A DNA stretch of 64,000 nucleotides from Alkalicoccus luteus. GTDB lineage: Bacteria; Bacillota; Bacilli; Bacillales; Salisediminibacteriaceae. The stretch lies in NCBI GenBank assembly GCA_052061695.1, contig JBPZEY010000004.1. One strand, written 5' to 3'. The notes below the pieces were generated by a model. That model did no database searches and had not been told where the DNA came from. It worked only from the letters and a program-made list of their open reading frames with translations. Position 1 is the stretch's first letter, and every line of letters starts with the position of its first letter. The position numbers and the translations under genes were made by a program. Shown here in pieces: positions 9,253 to 17,059 of this stretch.

Positions 9253-9345
9253 TCAAAAGGAGCACTTTCCACAAGCAGGGAAAGCGACTCCCTCTATTGT
9301 TATAGTTTTTTTACCCTCTGTGAATAAACATGAATCGGGGTCCAT
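9253..9345 (-). CDS. Candidate 30-residue CxxC mini-protein between riboswitch and mgtE
   Basis: ATG 9345 follows AAAGGAG at a 9-nt spacing. The ORF encodes 30 residues beginning MDPDSCLFTEGKK and ending PACGKCSF, then stops at TGA 9253-9255, which overlaps the mgtE ribosome site. It holds three Cys, including a CxxC pair. It lies after the M-box terminator and 15 bp before mgtE, so it would be made only when Mg2+ is low and could be translationally coupled to mgtE. No known family is recognised. It could be a leader peptide, a small partner of MgtE, or chance. Confidence 0.45.
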   Translation of the reverse strand: MDPDSCLFTEGKKTITIEGVAFPACGKCSF

Positions 9346-9391
9346 CTTTCCCCACTCCTTTCCTTGAACCTGCTTTTCAGCTGAATTCATC

Positions 9392-9616
9392 AAAAAAAGC
9401 ACCCTCCACAAATAGAGGGTGCCTTGAATACGCACTCACATATACCGGCAAAACTGCCGGTACTCCCCCTATCGTAGAGCTTTAGCACTGTGCGGCATAG
9501 GGATGTTCCCAGCTGCGTTAAAAACCACCTTAAGTCGATGGTTTCTGTTGACCCATTGGCGTCTTTGGACGTTTTTGGGCAGCAGCGTATCTCCTGCACA
9601 GGAGCCTCACCTAACG
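9392..9616 (-). ncRNA. M-box (ykoK leader) magnesium riboswitch with terminator
   Basis: On the minus strand the conserved M-box blocks appear in order: GTTAGGTGAGGCTCC (from 9616), CAGGAGATACGCTGCTGCC, CGTCCAAAGACGCCAATGG, GTCAACAGAAACCATCGAC, then TTTTTAACGCAGCTGGG. The expression platform is a terminator with stem GCACCCTC/GAGGGTGC at 9399-9422 and seven T (9392-9398). Mg2+ binding favours termination, so mgtE is read when cytosolic Mg2+ is low. Confidence 0.96.
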
Positions 9617-9715
9617 AGGTATTCAGCTGATATTCTTATGAAAATGTAGCATGAGCAGTTTCAAGGTGTCAACCATATCCTTGAAAATATTTTGCCATTG
9701 GCAACATTTTTCTAT

Positions 9716-10528
9716 CTAACCAAAAAACAAAATCAAGACAGAAACTGTCAGGCAGTAGGCTGCAAAATAAATCAGGCGGCCATTCGTGACCAGATTAATA
9801 AACAGTTTGATCGCAAAAACGGATACGATAACAGAAGCTATAAACGATATAACATATGGCACGAACATGCCAGGAGCTGTCATCGCTGCATGCATTTCCG
9901 GAATCATAAACACAAGGCTTCCGATACTGACCGGAATGGATAAAAAGAAGGAAAATTTCAGCGCCGTTTCCGGGCTCACTTTTCGGGCAAGTGCCGCTAC
10001 GACCGTTGCCCCGGACCGGCTGATCCCCGGCGCAAGTGCGAGCGTCTGAGCAAGGCCGATAATGACGGTATCCATGACGGTAATTTGCTCATCTGTTTTA
10101 TCTCCGCGAAGGTTGCGAATGAGCCAGAGTGCGATCGCCGTGATCATCAGGGCAAGCGCGACCATGTGAATCGCCGTCAGTTCGCCTCCGATAAAGTCTG
10201 CGAACAGTCCCCCTACGATCACCGCCGGAATCGTTCCGAGCACAATCAGCCATGCAAACCGGAACGAGCCATAGTGCCGGCGCTCCCGCGTCATGACATA
10301 GCGGGCAGTGCCGTTGATCATTTCCATCAAATCACGGCGATAGACGATAAAAACGGCAATCAAGGATGCCCCGTTCAGGAAGACCTCAAAATGCAAGTCC
10401 GGAACATCGATTCCGAAAAAGTGCTGCACGAGACGTAAGTGGCCGCTTGATGATACCGGAAGAGGTTCGGTCAATCCCTGTACTGCTCCGAGAAAAATGT
10501 ATTGAAGTAACGCAATAAATTCAGTCAT
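9716..10528 (-). CDS. uppP: Undecaprenyl-diphosphatase UppP (BacA)
   Basis: A 270-residue polytopic membrane enzyme that dephosphorylates undecaprenyl pyrophosphate for cell-wall lipid recycling and gives bacitracin tolerance. Both active-site motifs are present: QGLTEPLPVSSSGHL (residues 18-32, catalytic Glu and Ser/His) and PGISRSGATV near residue 170 (Arg). QGLTEP is a small variant of the usual QGLTEF. Length is normal. AGGAGG lies 15 nt from ATG 10528, a longer gap than usual. Its start faces the divergent fluC pair across about 95 bp. Confidence 0.95.
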   Translation of the reverse strand: MTEFIALLQYIFLGAVQGLTEPLPVSSSGHLRLVQHFFGIDVPDLHFEVFLNGASLIAVFIVYRRDLMEMINGTARYVMTRERRHYGSFRFAWLIVLGTIPAVIVGGLFADFIGGELTAIHMVALALMITAIALWLIRNLRGDKTDEQITVMDTVIIGLAQTLALAPGISRSGATVVAALARKVSPETALKFSFFLSIPVSIGSLVFMIPEMHAAMTAPGMFVPYVISFIASVIVSVFAIKLFINLVTNGRLIYFAAYCLTVSVLILFFG

Positions 10529-10623
10529 ATGGTAAAGTCAATTCCTCCTGTATAATGAGTGGATGCGTACGCACTGGCGTACACGTTACCAGATTTCAGG
10601 CAAATTAGAAAGGGGGCGCATGT

Positions 10624-11013
10624 ATGCATCCCATTATGTTACTGGCCGTCTTTATTGGCGGTATGGCAGGAGCGGTCTCACGCTACTGGGTAAACCTGGC
10701 ATTTTTAGATACCGGCTATCCTTACGGCACCATTATTGAAAATATCAGCGGCAGCCTTGTGCTTGGTGCCCTCACCGCCTGGACGCTTTTGAAGCCGATA
10801 CCTTCGTGGCTTAAAGCAGGATTGGGCGCTGGCTTTTGCGGAAGCTTTACCACGATGGCAACGCTCGCCTCTGATACCGTTCTGACGGCCGGACTGAGCG
10901 AAACCGCAACAGTTGTGTACTTGGCTGTCTCTATTTTTGGAGGACTTGCTGCTGCGGCAGCAGGCTTTTTCGGAATGTACTATGTAGCGAAACGAAAGGA
11001 GGGAGCAGGATGA
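10624..11013 (+). CDS. crcB1: Fluoride channel FluC (CrcB), first subunit
   Basis: 129 residues with four membrane helices. GGMAGAVSRYW at the start matches the GxxGAxxRY motif of FluC, and GTIIENISGSLVLG holds the conserved helix-2 Asn. The usual GxFTTFST segment reads GSFTTMATLASDT, so both Phe-box positions are replaced by Met and Leu. This suits a heterodimer in which the second gene supplies the intact Phe box. AAAGGGGG precedes ATG 10624, and its stop overlaps the next start (ATGA, 11010-11013). Confidence 0.93.
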   Translation: MHPIMLLAVFIGGMAGAVSRYWVNLAFLDTGYPYGTIIENISGSLVLGALTAWTLLKPIPSWLKAGLGAGFCGSFTTMATLASDTVLTAGLSETATVVYLAVSIFGGLAAAAAGFFGMYYVAKRKEGAG

Positions 11014-11390
11014 TTTTGCTGACGGCACTCGCCGGAGGTCTTGGTGCGCTTTTGCGATACATGATTGGCGTCCTGTTATCGGACCGGTTTACGAAAAGCA
11101 GTTTTCCGATTCCCATGCTTGCAGTGAATTTGACCGGTTCTTTCGGTCTTGGCCTTTTTCTAGGCCTTTATCTTGGCTATATCCCGCTGGATGCATACGA
11201 AGGCCCTGTTTTTTTAATAGTCGGAGTCGGCTTTTTCGGGGCATTCACGACATTTTCCACTTTTGCAGTTGAAACTATTACACTGCTGAGGCGCGGCGCC
11301 TGGATGCCGGCGCTCTGGTATTCCTCTATCACCATCATCGGGTCGCTCGGTACATTTCTTTTCGGTTTTCTCCTGACCGGATCTTCGTAA
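11010..11390 (+). CDS. crcB2: Fluoride channel FluC (CrcB), second subunit
   Basis: 126 residues, four membrane helices. GGLGALLRYMIG and AVNLTGSFGLGLFLG match FluC helices 1 and 2, and FFGAFTTFSTFAVET keeps the canonical Phe box that lines the fluoride path. It overlaps crcB1 by four bases, so the subunits are made together. FluC is a dual-topology dimer that exports fluoride; paired Bacillus-type genes form heterodimers. A terminator follows directly. Confidence 0.95.
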   Translation: MILLTALAGGLGALLRYMIGVLLSDRFTKSSFPIPMLAVNLTGSFGLGLFLGLYLGYIPLDAYEGPVFLIVGVGFFGAFTTFSTFAVETITLLRRGAWMPALWYSSITIIGSLGTFLFGFLLTGSS

Positions 11391-11399
11391 TGCAACGAC

Positions 11400-11453
11400 A
11401 AAAAGGGCTGCCTGTGCCGGATTTTAAAACGTCCGGTGTGGCGACCCTTTTTT
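11400..11453 (+). terminator. Terminator after crcB2
   Basis: An interrupted hairpin (AAAAAGGG..CC..GCCGGA paired with TCCGG..GG..CCCTTTTTT) ending in six T, ten bases after the crcB2 stop. It may also serve the convergent murB. Confidence 0.7.
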
Positions 11454-11468
11454 ATTAAGACCGGCTGC

Positions 11469-12401
11469 TTATTCCTCGCCGACGATTTTCGCTTCCAGCT
11501 CCAGCTCTACACCGAAGTTTTCCTTCACGGTACGCTGAACCATATCAATTGTTTTCAAATAGTCTGTCGCTGTGGCACGGCCTTTATTCACGATAAAGCC
11601 TGCATGCTTCGTCGACACTTCCGCATCTCCAAAGCCTTTTCCCTGCAGGCCGCTGTCTTGAATCAGTTTCCCGGCAAAGTATCCCGGCGGACGTTTAAAG
11701 ACACTTCCGACAGACGGATATTCAAGCGGCTGCTTCGATTCACGCTGAAACGTCAAATCATCCATCTTTTCTTTAATCACGCCTGCATCACCTTCAGCCA
11801 GCTGAAATACCGCTTCAAGTACGATATAGCGCTTGCGCCCGATAATACTTTTACGATAGTCCAGTTCAAGCTCGTCTTTATGAAGACGCTTGATCTGTCC
11901 TTCCGGCGTAATGACCGTCACATGATCGATGACATCCTTTACTTCACCGCCGTAAGCGCCGGCGTTCATGACCATCGCGCCGCCGATCGTGCCCGGAATA
12001 CCGCAGGCAAATTCAAGACCTGTCAGGCTGTAGTCCAGTGCTCGGCGGGAGGCTTCCTTAATATTAGCTCCGCCCTGCGCCTTCAGCGTCAGCGACTGTT
12101 GGTCAACCGTAATCGACTGAAGATGTTTAAAGTGCATAACCAGACCGCGGATGCCGCCGTCTCTGACAATTAAATTGGATCCATTTCCAAGAATCATAAA
12201 TGGGATGTCAAACTGCTTTTGAATCGCTACAACTTCTGCTGCCTGTTCAAACGTTTCCGGCGCTGCAAATATATCAGCGCTGCCGCCCATTTTCGTCAAT
12301 GTATGGTTGCTCATCGGTTCGTTTCGTTTTACAAGCCCGTCTCCGAGTACTGATGCGAGCCGTTCATATGCGGCTTCTGTATGATTAATTTTATTTGTCA
12401 T
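11469..12401 (-). CDS. murB: UDP-N-acetylenolpyruvoylglucosamine reductase MurB
   Basis: A 310-residue flavoenzyme that reduces UDP-GlcNAc-enolpyruvate to UDP-MurNAc for peptidoglycan. The FAD domain is marked by ILGNGSNLIVRDGG (about residues 71-84) and FACGIPGTIGGAMVMNAGAYGG (130-151). The C-terminal substrate domain carries YPSVGSVFKRPPG with the catalytic Ser, and a late Glu in the ELELEAKIVGE region. Length and lack of the type I insertion fit the Firmicute type. A GAGGG ribosome site precedes ATG 12401. It is monocistronic. Confidence 0.96.
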   Translation of the reverse strand: MTNKINHTEAAYERLASVLGDGLVKRNEPMSNHTLTKMGGSADIFAAPETFEQAAEVVAIQKQFDIPFMILGNGSNLIVRDGGIRGLVMHFKHLQSITVDQQSLTLKAQGGANIKEASRRALDYSLTGLEFACGIPGTIGGAMVMNAGAYGGEVKDVIDHVTVITPEGQIKRLHKDELELDYRKSIIGRKRYIVLEAVFQLAEGDAGVIKEKMDDLTFQRESKQPLEYPSVGSVFKRPPGYFAGKLIQDSGLQGKGFGDAEVSTKHAGFIVNKGRATATDYLKTIDMVQRTVKENFGVELELEAKIVGEE

Positions 12402-12586
12402 TGTAATCCCTCACTGCTTATTGCGTAAATTCACTTGCATTACTATCCTTTTCATTCTAAACAATTACAAGCCATTTGCAAAGGCTCTTTCGCAGCATAC
12501 GCAGAAATGTTATCAGACTGCAATAGGCAGACAGGCGAAGCCTGTGGTAGTCTGGAGGAAATGATAAGCTATTGGAGGCTACTGCC

Positions 12587-12892
12587 ATGTATACCGTATT
12601 TTCTACGTTTCACGTCCCCGAAGAGAAAGCGGACGAAGTGATCGGCATTTATCAGAACCGTTCGCGTATCGTCGATAATGCCCCGGGGTTTCTCGATTTT
12701 CTGCTGCTGCAAAACGATAAAAAAGCCGGCGAGATTACCGTACAACTGTTTTTCGATACGAAAGAATCGTATATGAATTGGGTTCGCGGGGGAGATTTTA
12801 AGCGAATTCACGATCTTGAAAAGAAATATCCCGATCAAGAGCTCGCCTCGATTATTCCTTCCGTATCCCAGCATAAGGTGGTGGCTACATGA
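12587..12892 (+). CDS. Antibiotic-biosynthesis-monooxygenase-fold protein (IsdG/HmoA-like)
   Basis: 101 residues with a dimeric ferredoxin-like (ABM) fold pattern. Segments such as MYTVFSTFHVPEEKADEV, PGFLDFLLLQND and EITVQLFFDTKESYMNWV resemble Bacillus HmoA/HmoB heme-degrading monooxygenases (beta strand, helix, then W in the helix). An in-frame TTG at 12572 opens a longer ORF, but GGAGG at 12574-12578 supports ATG 12587. Its stop overlaps the next gene's start (ATGA). A heme role is likely from the family, not proven. Confidence 0.75.
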   Translation: MYTVFSTFHVPEEKADEVIGIYQNRSRIVDNAPGFLDFLLLQNDKKAGEITVQLFFDTKESYMNWVRGGDFKRIHDLEKKYPDQELASIIPSVSQHKVVAT

Positions 12893-13239
12893 CGCTCACC
12901 GCTGACATTATCATCGATCGCGTGACAAAGCGGATGTATGAGGCTGATCCTGAACTGCTTGAAAAATACGGTGAACGCGGTGTCGAAAAGTGCCGCGAAG
13001 ACAACCATCATCATTTGAAACAGCTTTCTGCAGCCTTTACGGTAAACAGTGAAGCCATGTTCGTTGACTATGCCCACTGGCTGAACGGCATCCTGACGCG
13101 CCACGGAATGAGTACAAAACATTTAACGGATAACTTTTTATTTCTGGAGGATGCGATGCAGGACGATACGTCTGAGCGCACGGCGGGTTACTGCCGCTAT
13201 CTCCAGGCTGCCCGGACAAGCTTAACGTCAGAGGATTAA
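12889..13239 (+). CDS. Unknown helical protein coupled to the heme-monooxygenase-like gene
   Basis: 116 residues, predicted all-alpha and soluble, starting four bases inside the upstream gene. The pattern KYGERGVEKCREDNHHHLKQL, then MFVDYAHWLNGILTRHGM, recalls the helical module found in front of B12-binding or regulatory domains (consensus G-x-x-C-x-x-D-N-x-x-H-L). Here that module stands alone. The conserved Cys and His cluster could bind a metal or heme. No function is assigned. Confidence 0.7.
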   Translation: MTLTADIIIDRVTKRMYEADPELLEKYGERGVEKCREDNHHHLKQLSAAFTVNSEAMFVDYAHWLNGILTRHGMSTKHLTDNFLFLEDAMQDDTSERTAGYCRYLQAARTSLTSED

Positions 13240-13247
13240 ATCACCAA

Positions 13248-13281
13248 ACAGCCCGCAGCCTGATTGGCCTGCGGGCTGTTT
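13248..13281. terminator. Bidirectional terminator
   Basis: Stem AACAGCCCGCAGGC-like arms (AACAGCCCGCAG / CTGCGGGCTGTT) between the convergent genes ending at 13239 and 13286, with T/A flanks on both sides. Confidence 0.8.
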
Positions 13282-13285
13282 CATG

Positions 13286-13981
13286 TTAGTCATGAACAAT
13301 CTCCAGCACTTCTCCGCTGTACGCATCGATGATCACATCAGCCTCACGATCAGCGGCTTCATTTTCTACCTCGATTTCATAAACGAGCCGCCCGTTCTTT
13401 TCTTCCAGATCTATGTCATCTACTTCGCCTTCAAAAGCTTTAACGGCGAGAGCAGCTGCTTTATCACGGTCAATCGGATCGACCGGGGCCGTTTCCTCAA
13501 GCGTAAACAGCTCGATGTCCCCGCTGTAGGCATCAATTTCCAGCCGGCCTGTCGCTCCATCTTGAGAAAATACGACATCGTACACGTTCTGTTCCCCTTC
13601 TTTCAGCTCCATTTCAGTGATCACAGCTCCAGCAGCTGTTTCAGATACGATCGCTTCAACATCAGCTGGCTCCAGCTTTTCCGACTCTTCTTCTTCCTGT
13701 TGTTCAAGCCCCTGTTCACTCACTGGATCAAACGACAGCACCTCCCCGGTGACCGGATGCAGGTCAATCTGATAAGTCCCGTCAGCTGCAGTCAGCTGCA
13801 TCGTATACGTATCTTCAAGTGCCTGAAAAGCTGTTACTTCCCCTTTGTAGCGCGATTCCATCATGTCGACTGCTTCCTCTGCATGCAGAAGCTCCGGATC
13901 ATTTCCAAATAGTCCGTACATTCCTGCCAGGAAAGCACCACCGCATAAAAGCGGCAGCGCTTGCTTCACTTGCTTTTTCAT
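13286..13981 (-). CDS. PepSY-domain membrane-anchored protein
   Basis: About 231 residues: a basic N-terminus and one membrane helix (QALPLLCGGAFLAGMYGLFG), then an acidic extracytoplasmic part with an N-terminal degenerate PepSY-like unit (to about 85), a central one (IDAYSGDIELF) and a C-terminal PepSY domain ending in VIIDAYSGEVLEIVHD. The start ATG 13981 comes one base after the TAA of the upstream PepSY gene, so translation is coupled. The protein is a paralogue of the 15003-15707 product. PepSY domains are thought to inhibit or modulate proteases and sensors at the cell surface. Confidence 0.88.
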   Translation of the reverse strand: MKKQVKQALPLLCGGAFLAGMYGLFGNDPELLHAEEAVDMMESRYKGEVTAFQALEDTYTMQLTAADGTYQIDLHPVTGEVLSFDPVSEQGLEQQEEEESEKLEPADVEAIVSETAAGAVITEMELKEGEQNVYDVVFSQDGATGRLEIDAYSGDIELFTLEETAPVDPIDRDKAAALAVKAFEGEVDDIDLEEKNGRLVYEIEVENEAADREADVIIDAYSGEVLEIVHD

Positions 13982-13982
13982 C

Positions 13983-14816
13983 TTAATGGTCCACGTAAAT
14001 GACTTCACCAGTGAAGGCATCCACATAAACATCCACATCGTCATCTCCGTACTCTACTTCTACTTCATAAACGAGCATCCCGTTTTCCCGTTCCAGCTCT
14101 ATATCATCAACGTGTCCCTTGCCTACGTGATTAAGCGCGATATCGGCTGCTTTCTGAGAAGAAATCTGTTCATTGCTGTTCCCAGACTCATTGGTTTCTG
14201 TGTGCTGCTCCTCGCTTGCTTGGCTGCTGTTCCCTTCTGTCATGTAGCCGCGGATGTCACTTTCGACATGAATGACTTCGCCGGATTCAGCATCAATATA
14301 CACATCTCCGTCTTCGTCGAAAATTTCTACTTCCAGCTCATACACATAACGGCCATTCTTTTTTTCAAGTTCGCGGTCATCAATCGTGCCTCCGTCAAAA
14401 AGGCTCAGCGCTTTCTGCTCTGCTTCTTCAATGGAAATGGCAACCTGCTGTTCTGCTCCTGTACCGAGTAAGTCATCATCTACCTTTACGACTTCACCAG
14501 TATACGCATCGACTTTAATATCATAGTCATCGTCCATGTAGTCGAGCTCGACCTCATAAACGAGTCTTCCATTTTCCGTATCCAGCTCCACTTCATCCAG
14601 CTGGCCATCGACAATGGTCTTCGCGGCATCGACTGCCTGCTCCGGCGTAATGCGATCACTCTCATCCGCTGCGGAGTCTGTCTGTTGCTCTGTGTTGTTT
14701 TGCTCTGTCTGATTGATCTCTGTCAGATCAGCTGTCGGTTCATCACCAGCCAGTGCAAATGCGGATGTTCCTCCAATAATCGAAATCACTGCGATCGAAA
14801 GCATTGTTTTTTTCAT
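13983..14816 (-). CDS. Secreted protein with three PepSY domains
   Basis: About 277 residues. A signal peptide (MKKTMLSIAVISIIGGTSAF, cleavage near ALA-GDE) is followed by three tandem PepSY repeats, each with NGRLVYEVELDY, NGRYVYELEVEI or NGMLVYEVEVEY and a closing VDAYTGEV, IDAESGEV or VDAFTGEV. Ser/Gln/Asn/Glu-rich linkers separate them. The mature part is very acidic. AAAAAAGGAG precedes ATG 14816; the longer ORF from 14888 lacks a ribosome site. It forms an operon with the downstream PepSY gene and lies beside the PepSY-linked two-component system. Confidence 0.9.
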   Translation of the reverse strand: MKKTMLSIAVISIIGGTSAFALAGDEPTADLTEINQTEQNNTEQQTDSAADESDRITPEQAVDAAKTIVDGQLDEVELDTENGRLVYEVELDYMDDDYDIKVDAYTGEVVKVDDDLLGTGAEQQVAISIEEAEQKALSLFDGGTIDDRELEKKNGRYVYELEVEIFDEDGDVYIDAESGEVIHVESDIRGYMTEGNSSQASEEQHTETNESGNSNEQISSQKAADIALNHVGKGHVDDIELERENGMLVYEVEVEYGDDDVDVYVDAFTGEVIYVDH

Positions 14817-14961
14817 GATACTCGCTCCTTTTTTGTAAGTGTTTTGTTGATCTGGTTCTACTATATCCAGTGGAGATGAGAACATCATGAAGAAAAAATG
14901 AGAATTCGATTAGAATGATATGAATTTTATCTCAGACAACTGCTTTATGAGTATACTTAAA

Positions 14962-14998
14962 TAAAAAACCGCCTTTGACCGGAGCCAGAGACGGTTTT
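14962..14998 (-). terminator. Terminator of the TCS-PepSY operon
   Basis: A stem built from AACCGTC and GGCGGTT with a weaker inner stem, followed on the minus strand by TTTTTTATT. It ends the 17751-15003 operon before the separate PepSY pair. Confidence 0.7.
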
Positions 14999-15002
14999 AG
15001 CA

Positions 15003-15707
15003 TCAATCATCGTATATAACGGAGAGCACCTCGCCGGTATAGGCATCAATGATAATATCTGCATCGACACCCGTTTCATCGTTTTCTACTTCGATTTCAA
15101 AGATAAGTCTTCCGTCTTCTTCTTCAAGATCGATATCATCCACGTCGCCCTCGTGCTCTTGCAGTGCAATCTCTATCGCTTCGTCTTCCGTAAGCGGCTC
15201 CAGCGCAGCCTCTTCCTCAAGGGTAAACAAGTCCACTGCCCCGCTGAAGGCGTCAATCTCCAGCCTGCCGCTGCGGCTGTCCACCTGAAACGCAACATCA
15301 TAATAGGGCGTCCCGCCTTCTTCATGCAGGTCAACGGCAGTTATATCCATATCACCGGAGACGGTTTCTTCTGTTATGGCGCGTACCTCTTCTTCGGTCA
15401 GCATGTCCGGAGATGCGGCTTCGTCCGTTTCCTCCAGCACCCTCGTCTGCTCCAGTGAAAGCACCTCGCCTGAAACTGGATCAACGAGAGCTTCGTATTC
15501 TCCTGAAGCTGTCGAAAAGGACGCATGGTAGCCGTCCGCTTCCAAATACAGGTTCGAAACATCAGCCTGATACCGATTTTCAAGAGCTTCTATTACAGCA
15601 CTCCCTTCCAGTTGTTCTTCCTGTTGAAAGAATAAAAAAAGGAGAGCGGCTAAGGCAGCTGCTGCAGCCGCAGGTATAAGAATCAGTCGTATCGTTTTTC
15701 CAGTCAT
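15003..15707 (-). CDS. PepSY-domain membrane-anchored protein of the two-component operon
   Basis: 234 residues: a basic start, one membrane helix (LILIPAAAAAALAALLFLFF), then an acidic outer part with PepSY-like units (VDPVSGEVLSL, IDAFSGAVDLF) and a clear C-terminal PepSY (GRLIFEIEVEND...IIDAYTGEVLSV). The start overlaps the histidine kinase stop (ATGA), so it is the third gene of a regulator-kinase-PepSY operon. The likely role is to sense or tune the kinase at the outer membrane face; this is inferred from the coupling. Confidence 0.9.
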   Translation of the reverse strand: MTGKTIRLILIPAAAAAALAALLFLFFQQEEQLEGSAVIEALENRYQADVSNLYLEADGYHASFSTASGEYEALVDPVSGEVLSLEQTRVLEETDEAASPDMLTEEEVRAITEETVSGDMDITAVDLHEEGGTPYYDVAFQVDSRSGRLEIDAFSGAVDLFTLEEEAALEPLTEDEAIEIALQEHEGDVDDIDLEEEDGRLIFEIEVENDETGVDADIIIDAYTGEVLSVIYDD

Positions 15708-17059
15708 GCCAGCCCCTCCTCCGGAAACAGAACCGTAAACGTTGTTCCCTGCTCAATCACGCTGTCGACATAAATCCGGCCCTCGTGTGACTCTGTGATC
15801 TCCTTTGCGATAGACAGCCCGAGACCGGTACCTCCGCTCGCTCGTGTGCGCGCCTTATCGACCCGGTAAAACCGGTCGAAAATATAGGGGATATCCTCTT
15901 CAGCAATGCCGATTCCTTTATCAGCGACTGTACAGGTTACTCCTTCGGTCTGACGTTCAACGGTGACCGATACATCTTCTGAGCTGTATTTCAGTGCATT
16001 TTCAATCAGCAGATAAGCCAGCTGCTTCAGCTGCAGTTCGTTTCCTTCAATAACCGCTGTATCGTCTGTCTTCACATGTACCGGTCGACTGTAGGCAACG
16101 GACAGCTGTCTGGCAGTGTCCGCAAAGACAGGCCCCGGCCGCACCGGCCCCTTCTCAACCGCTCTGTTTTCACCGGACGCAAGCGCAAGCATCTGATTGG
16201 TCATCTCTTTCATTCGCTGCGCTTCTGAAGTGATGGCGTCAACCGCTTCATCAACGACTTCCGGCTTATCACGGCCCCGGCGCTTTAATAGCTGCGCATA
16301 GCTGTCAATGACTGTAAGCGGCGTCTTTAATTCGTGTGAAGCATCCGAAACGAACTGCTGCTGCTTCTCATAGTTTTCCCGCAAAAGATCAATCATATGA
16401 TTAAACGTTCGTCCCATATCTGCGAGCTCGTCTTTTCGTTTCGTTTCCAAATCAATTTTCTTAAAGGTACCTTGTTCTTCAATCTGTTTCATCGTGGCCA
16501 CAAGTGCCTGCACCGGCCGCAGTACAAACCGGCTGAGCGATCGTGCCGCCAGAAAAGACGGCAGTACGATCACAGCTGTCGCCAGGAGCAGCACGAACCG
16601 CAGAATCTGAAGCGTTTCTTCGTACATCGGCATCGGCTCAGTTACTTCAAGTGTGACGACTGCTCCTTCCTCCCACAGCAGCGGAACCTGAGCCGATGCA
16701 TAGGAAGATCCCGCAAAATTAAAGACTCGGGTTGTTTCTCTTCCTGGCTGCGGGTCCGTAACCGGAATGGTGGCAAGTTCCGTATTTTGAGTGGTCACGG
16801 TCAGCAGACTGCTCCCCTCCGGGCTGATCACGCGGATCATGCTGTCTCCGGAAACGTATGATTCCAAAAAAGAAGCCGGATTTTGATCTGGCTGCGAGCT
16901 GACAGCTTCGGTCATCGTGCGCGCCTGCTCAAGCGTCCGGTTCTGCTCCCCTTCCAGCAGGTTTTGCTGAAACACAAGGTAGATGCCGATATTGACTGCA
17001 ATTAAAATAAGCAGCAGCAGCCCGGTAGAGTAAAGCGTCATCCGCTGTGCAAGCTTCAT
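15704..17059 (-). CDS. Sensor histidine kinase (two-component system)
   Basis: 451 residues. Two membrane helices (about 9-31 and 150-170) flank an extracytoplasmic sensor of about 120 residues, followed by HAMP, HisKA with the phospho-acceptor His in SHELKTPLTVIDSY (about 241-254), and HATPase_c with the N box NALKYS, G1 DKGIGI, F box FDRFYR and G2 GTGLGLSIAKEI. It overlaps the response regulator gene by four bases upstream and the PepSY gene downstream. The signal is unknown; an envelope stress is plausible given its partners. Confidence 0.95.
   Translation of the reverse strand: MKLAQRMTLYSTGLLLLILIAVNIGIYLVFQQNLLEGEQNRTLEQARTMTEAVSSQPDQNPASFLESYVSGDSMIRVISPEGSSLLTVTTQNTELATIPVTDPQPGRETTRVFNFAGSSYASAQVPLLWEEGAVVTLEVTEPMPMYEETLQILRFVLLLATAVIVLPSFLAARSLSRFVLRPVQALVATMKQIEEQGTFKKIDLETKRKDELADMGRTFNHMIDLLRENYEKQQQFVSDASHELKTPLTVIDSYAQLLKRRGRDKPEVVDEAVDAITSEAQRMKEMTNQMLALASGENRAVEKGPVRPGPVFADTARQLSVAYSRPVHVKTDDTAVIEGNELQLKQLAYLLIENALKYSSEDVSVTVERQTEGVTCTVADKGIGIAEEDIPYIFDRFYRVDKARTRASGGTGLGLSIAKEITESHEGRIYVDSVIEQGTTFTVLFPEEGLA

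Noticed and set aside
10529..10623. Fluoride riboswitch upstream of crcB1
   Set aside because: Only a short 6-bp hairpin near 10565-10582 is seen; conserved crcB-motif blocks are absent.
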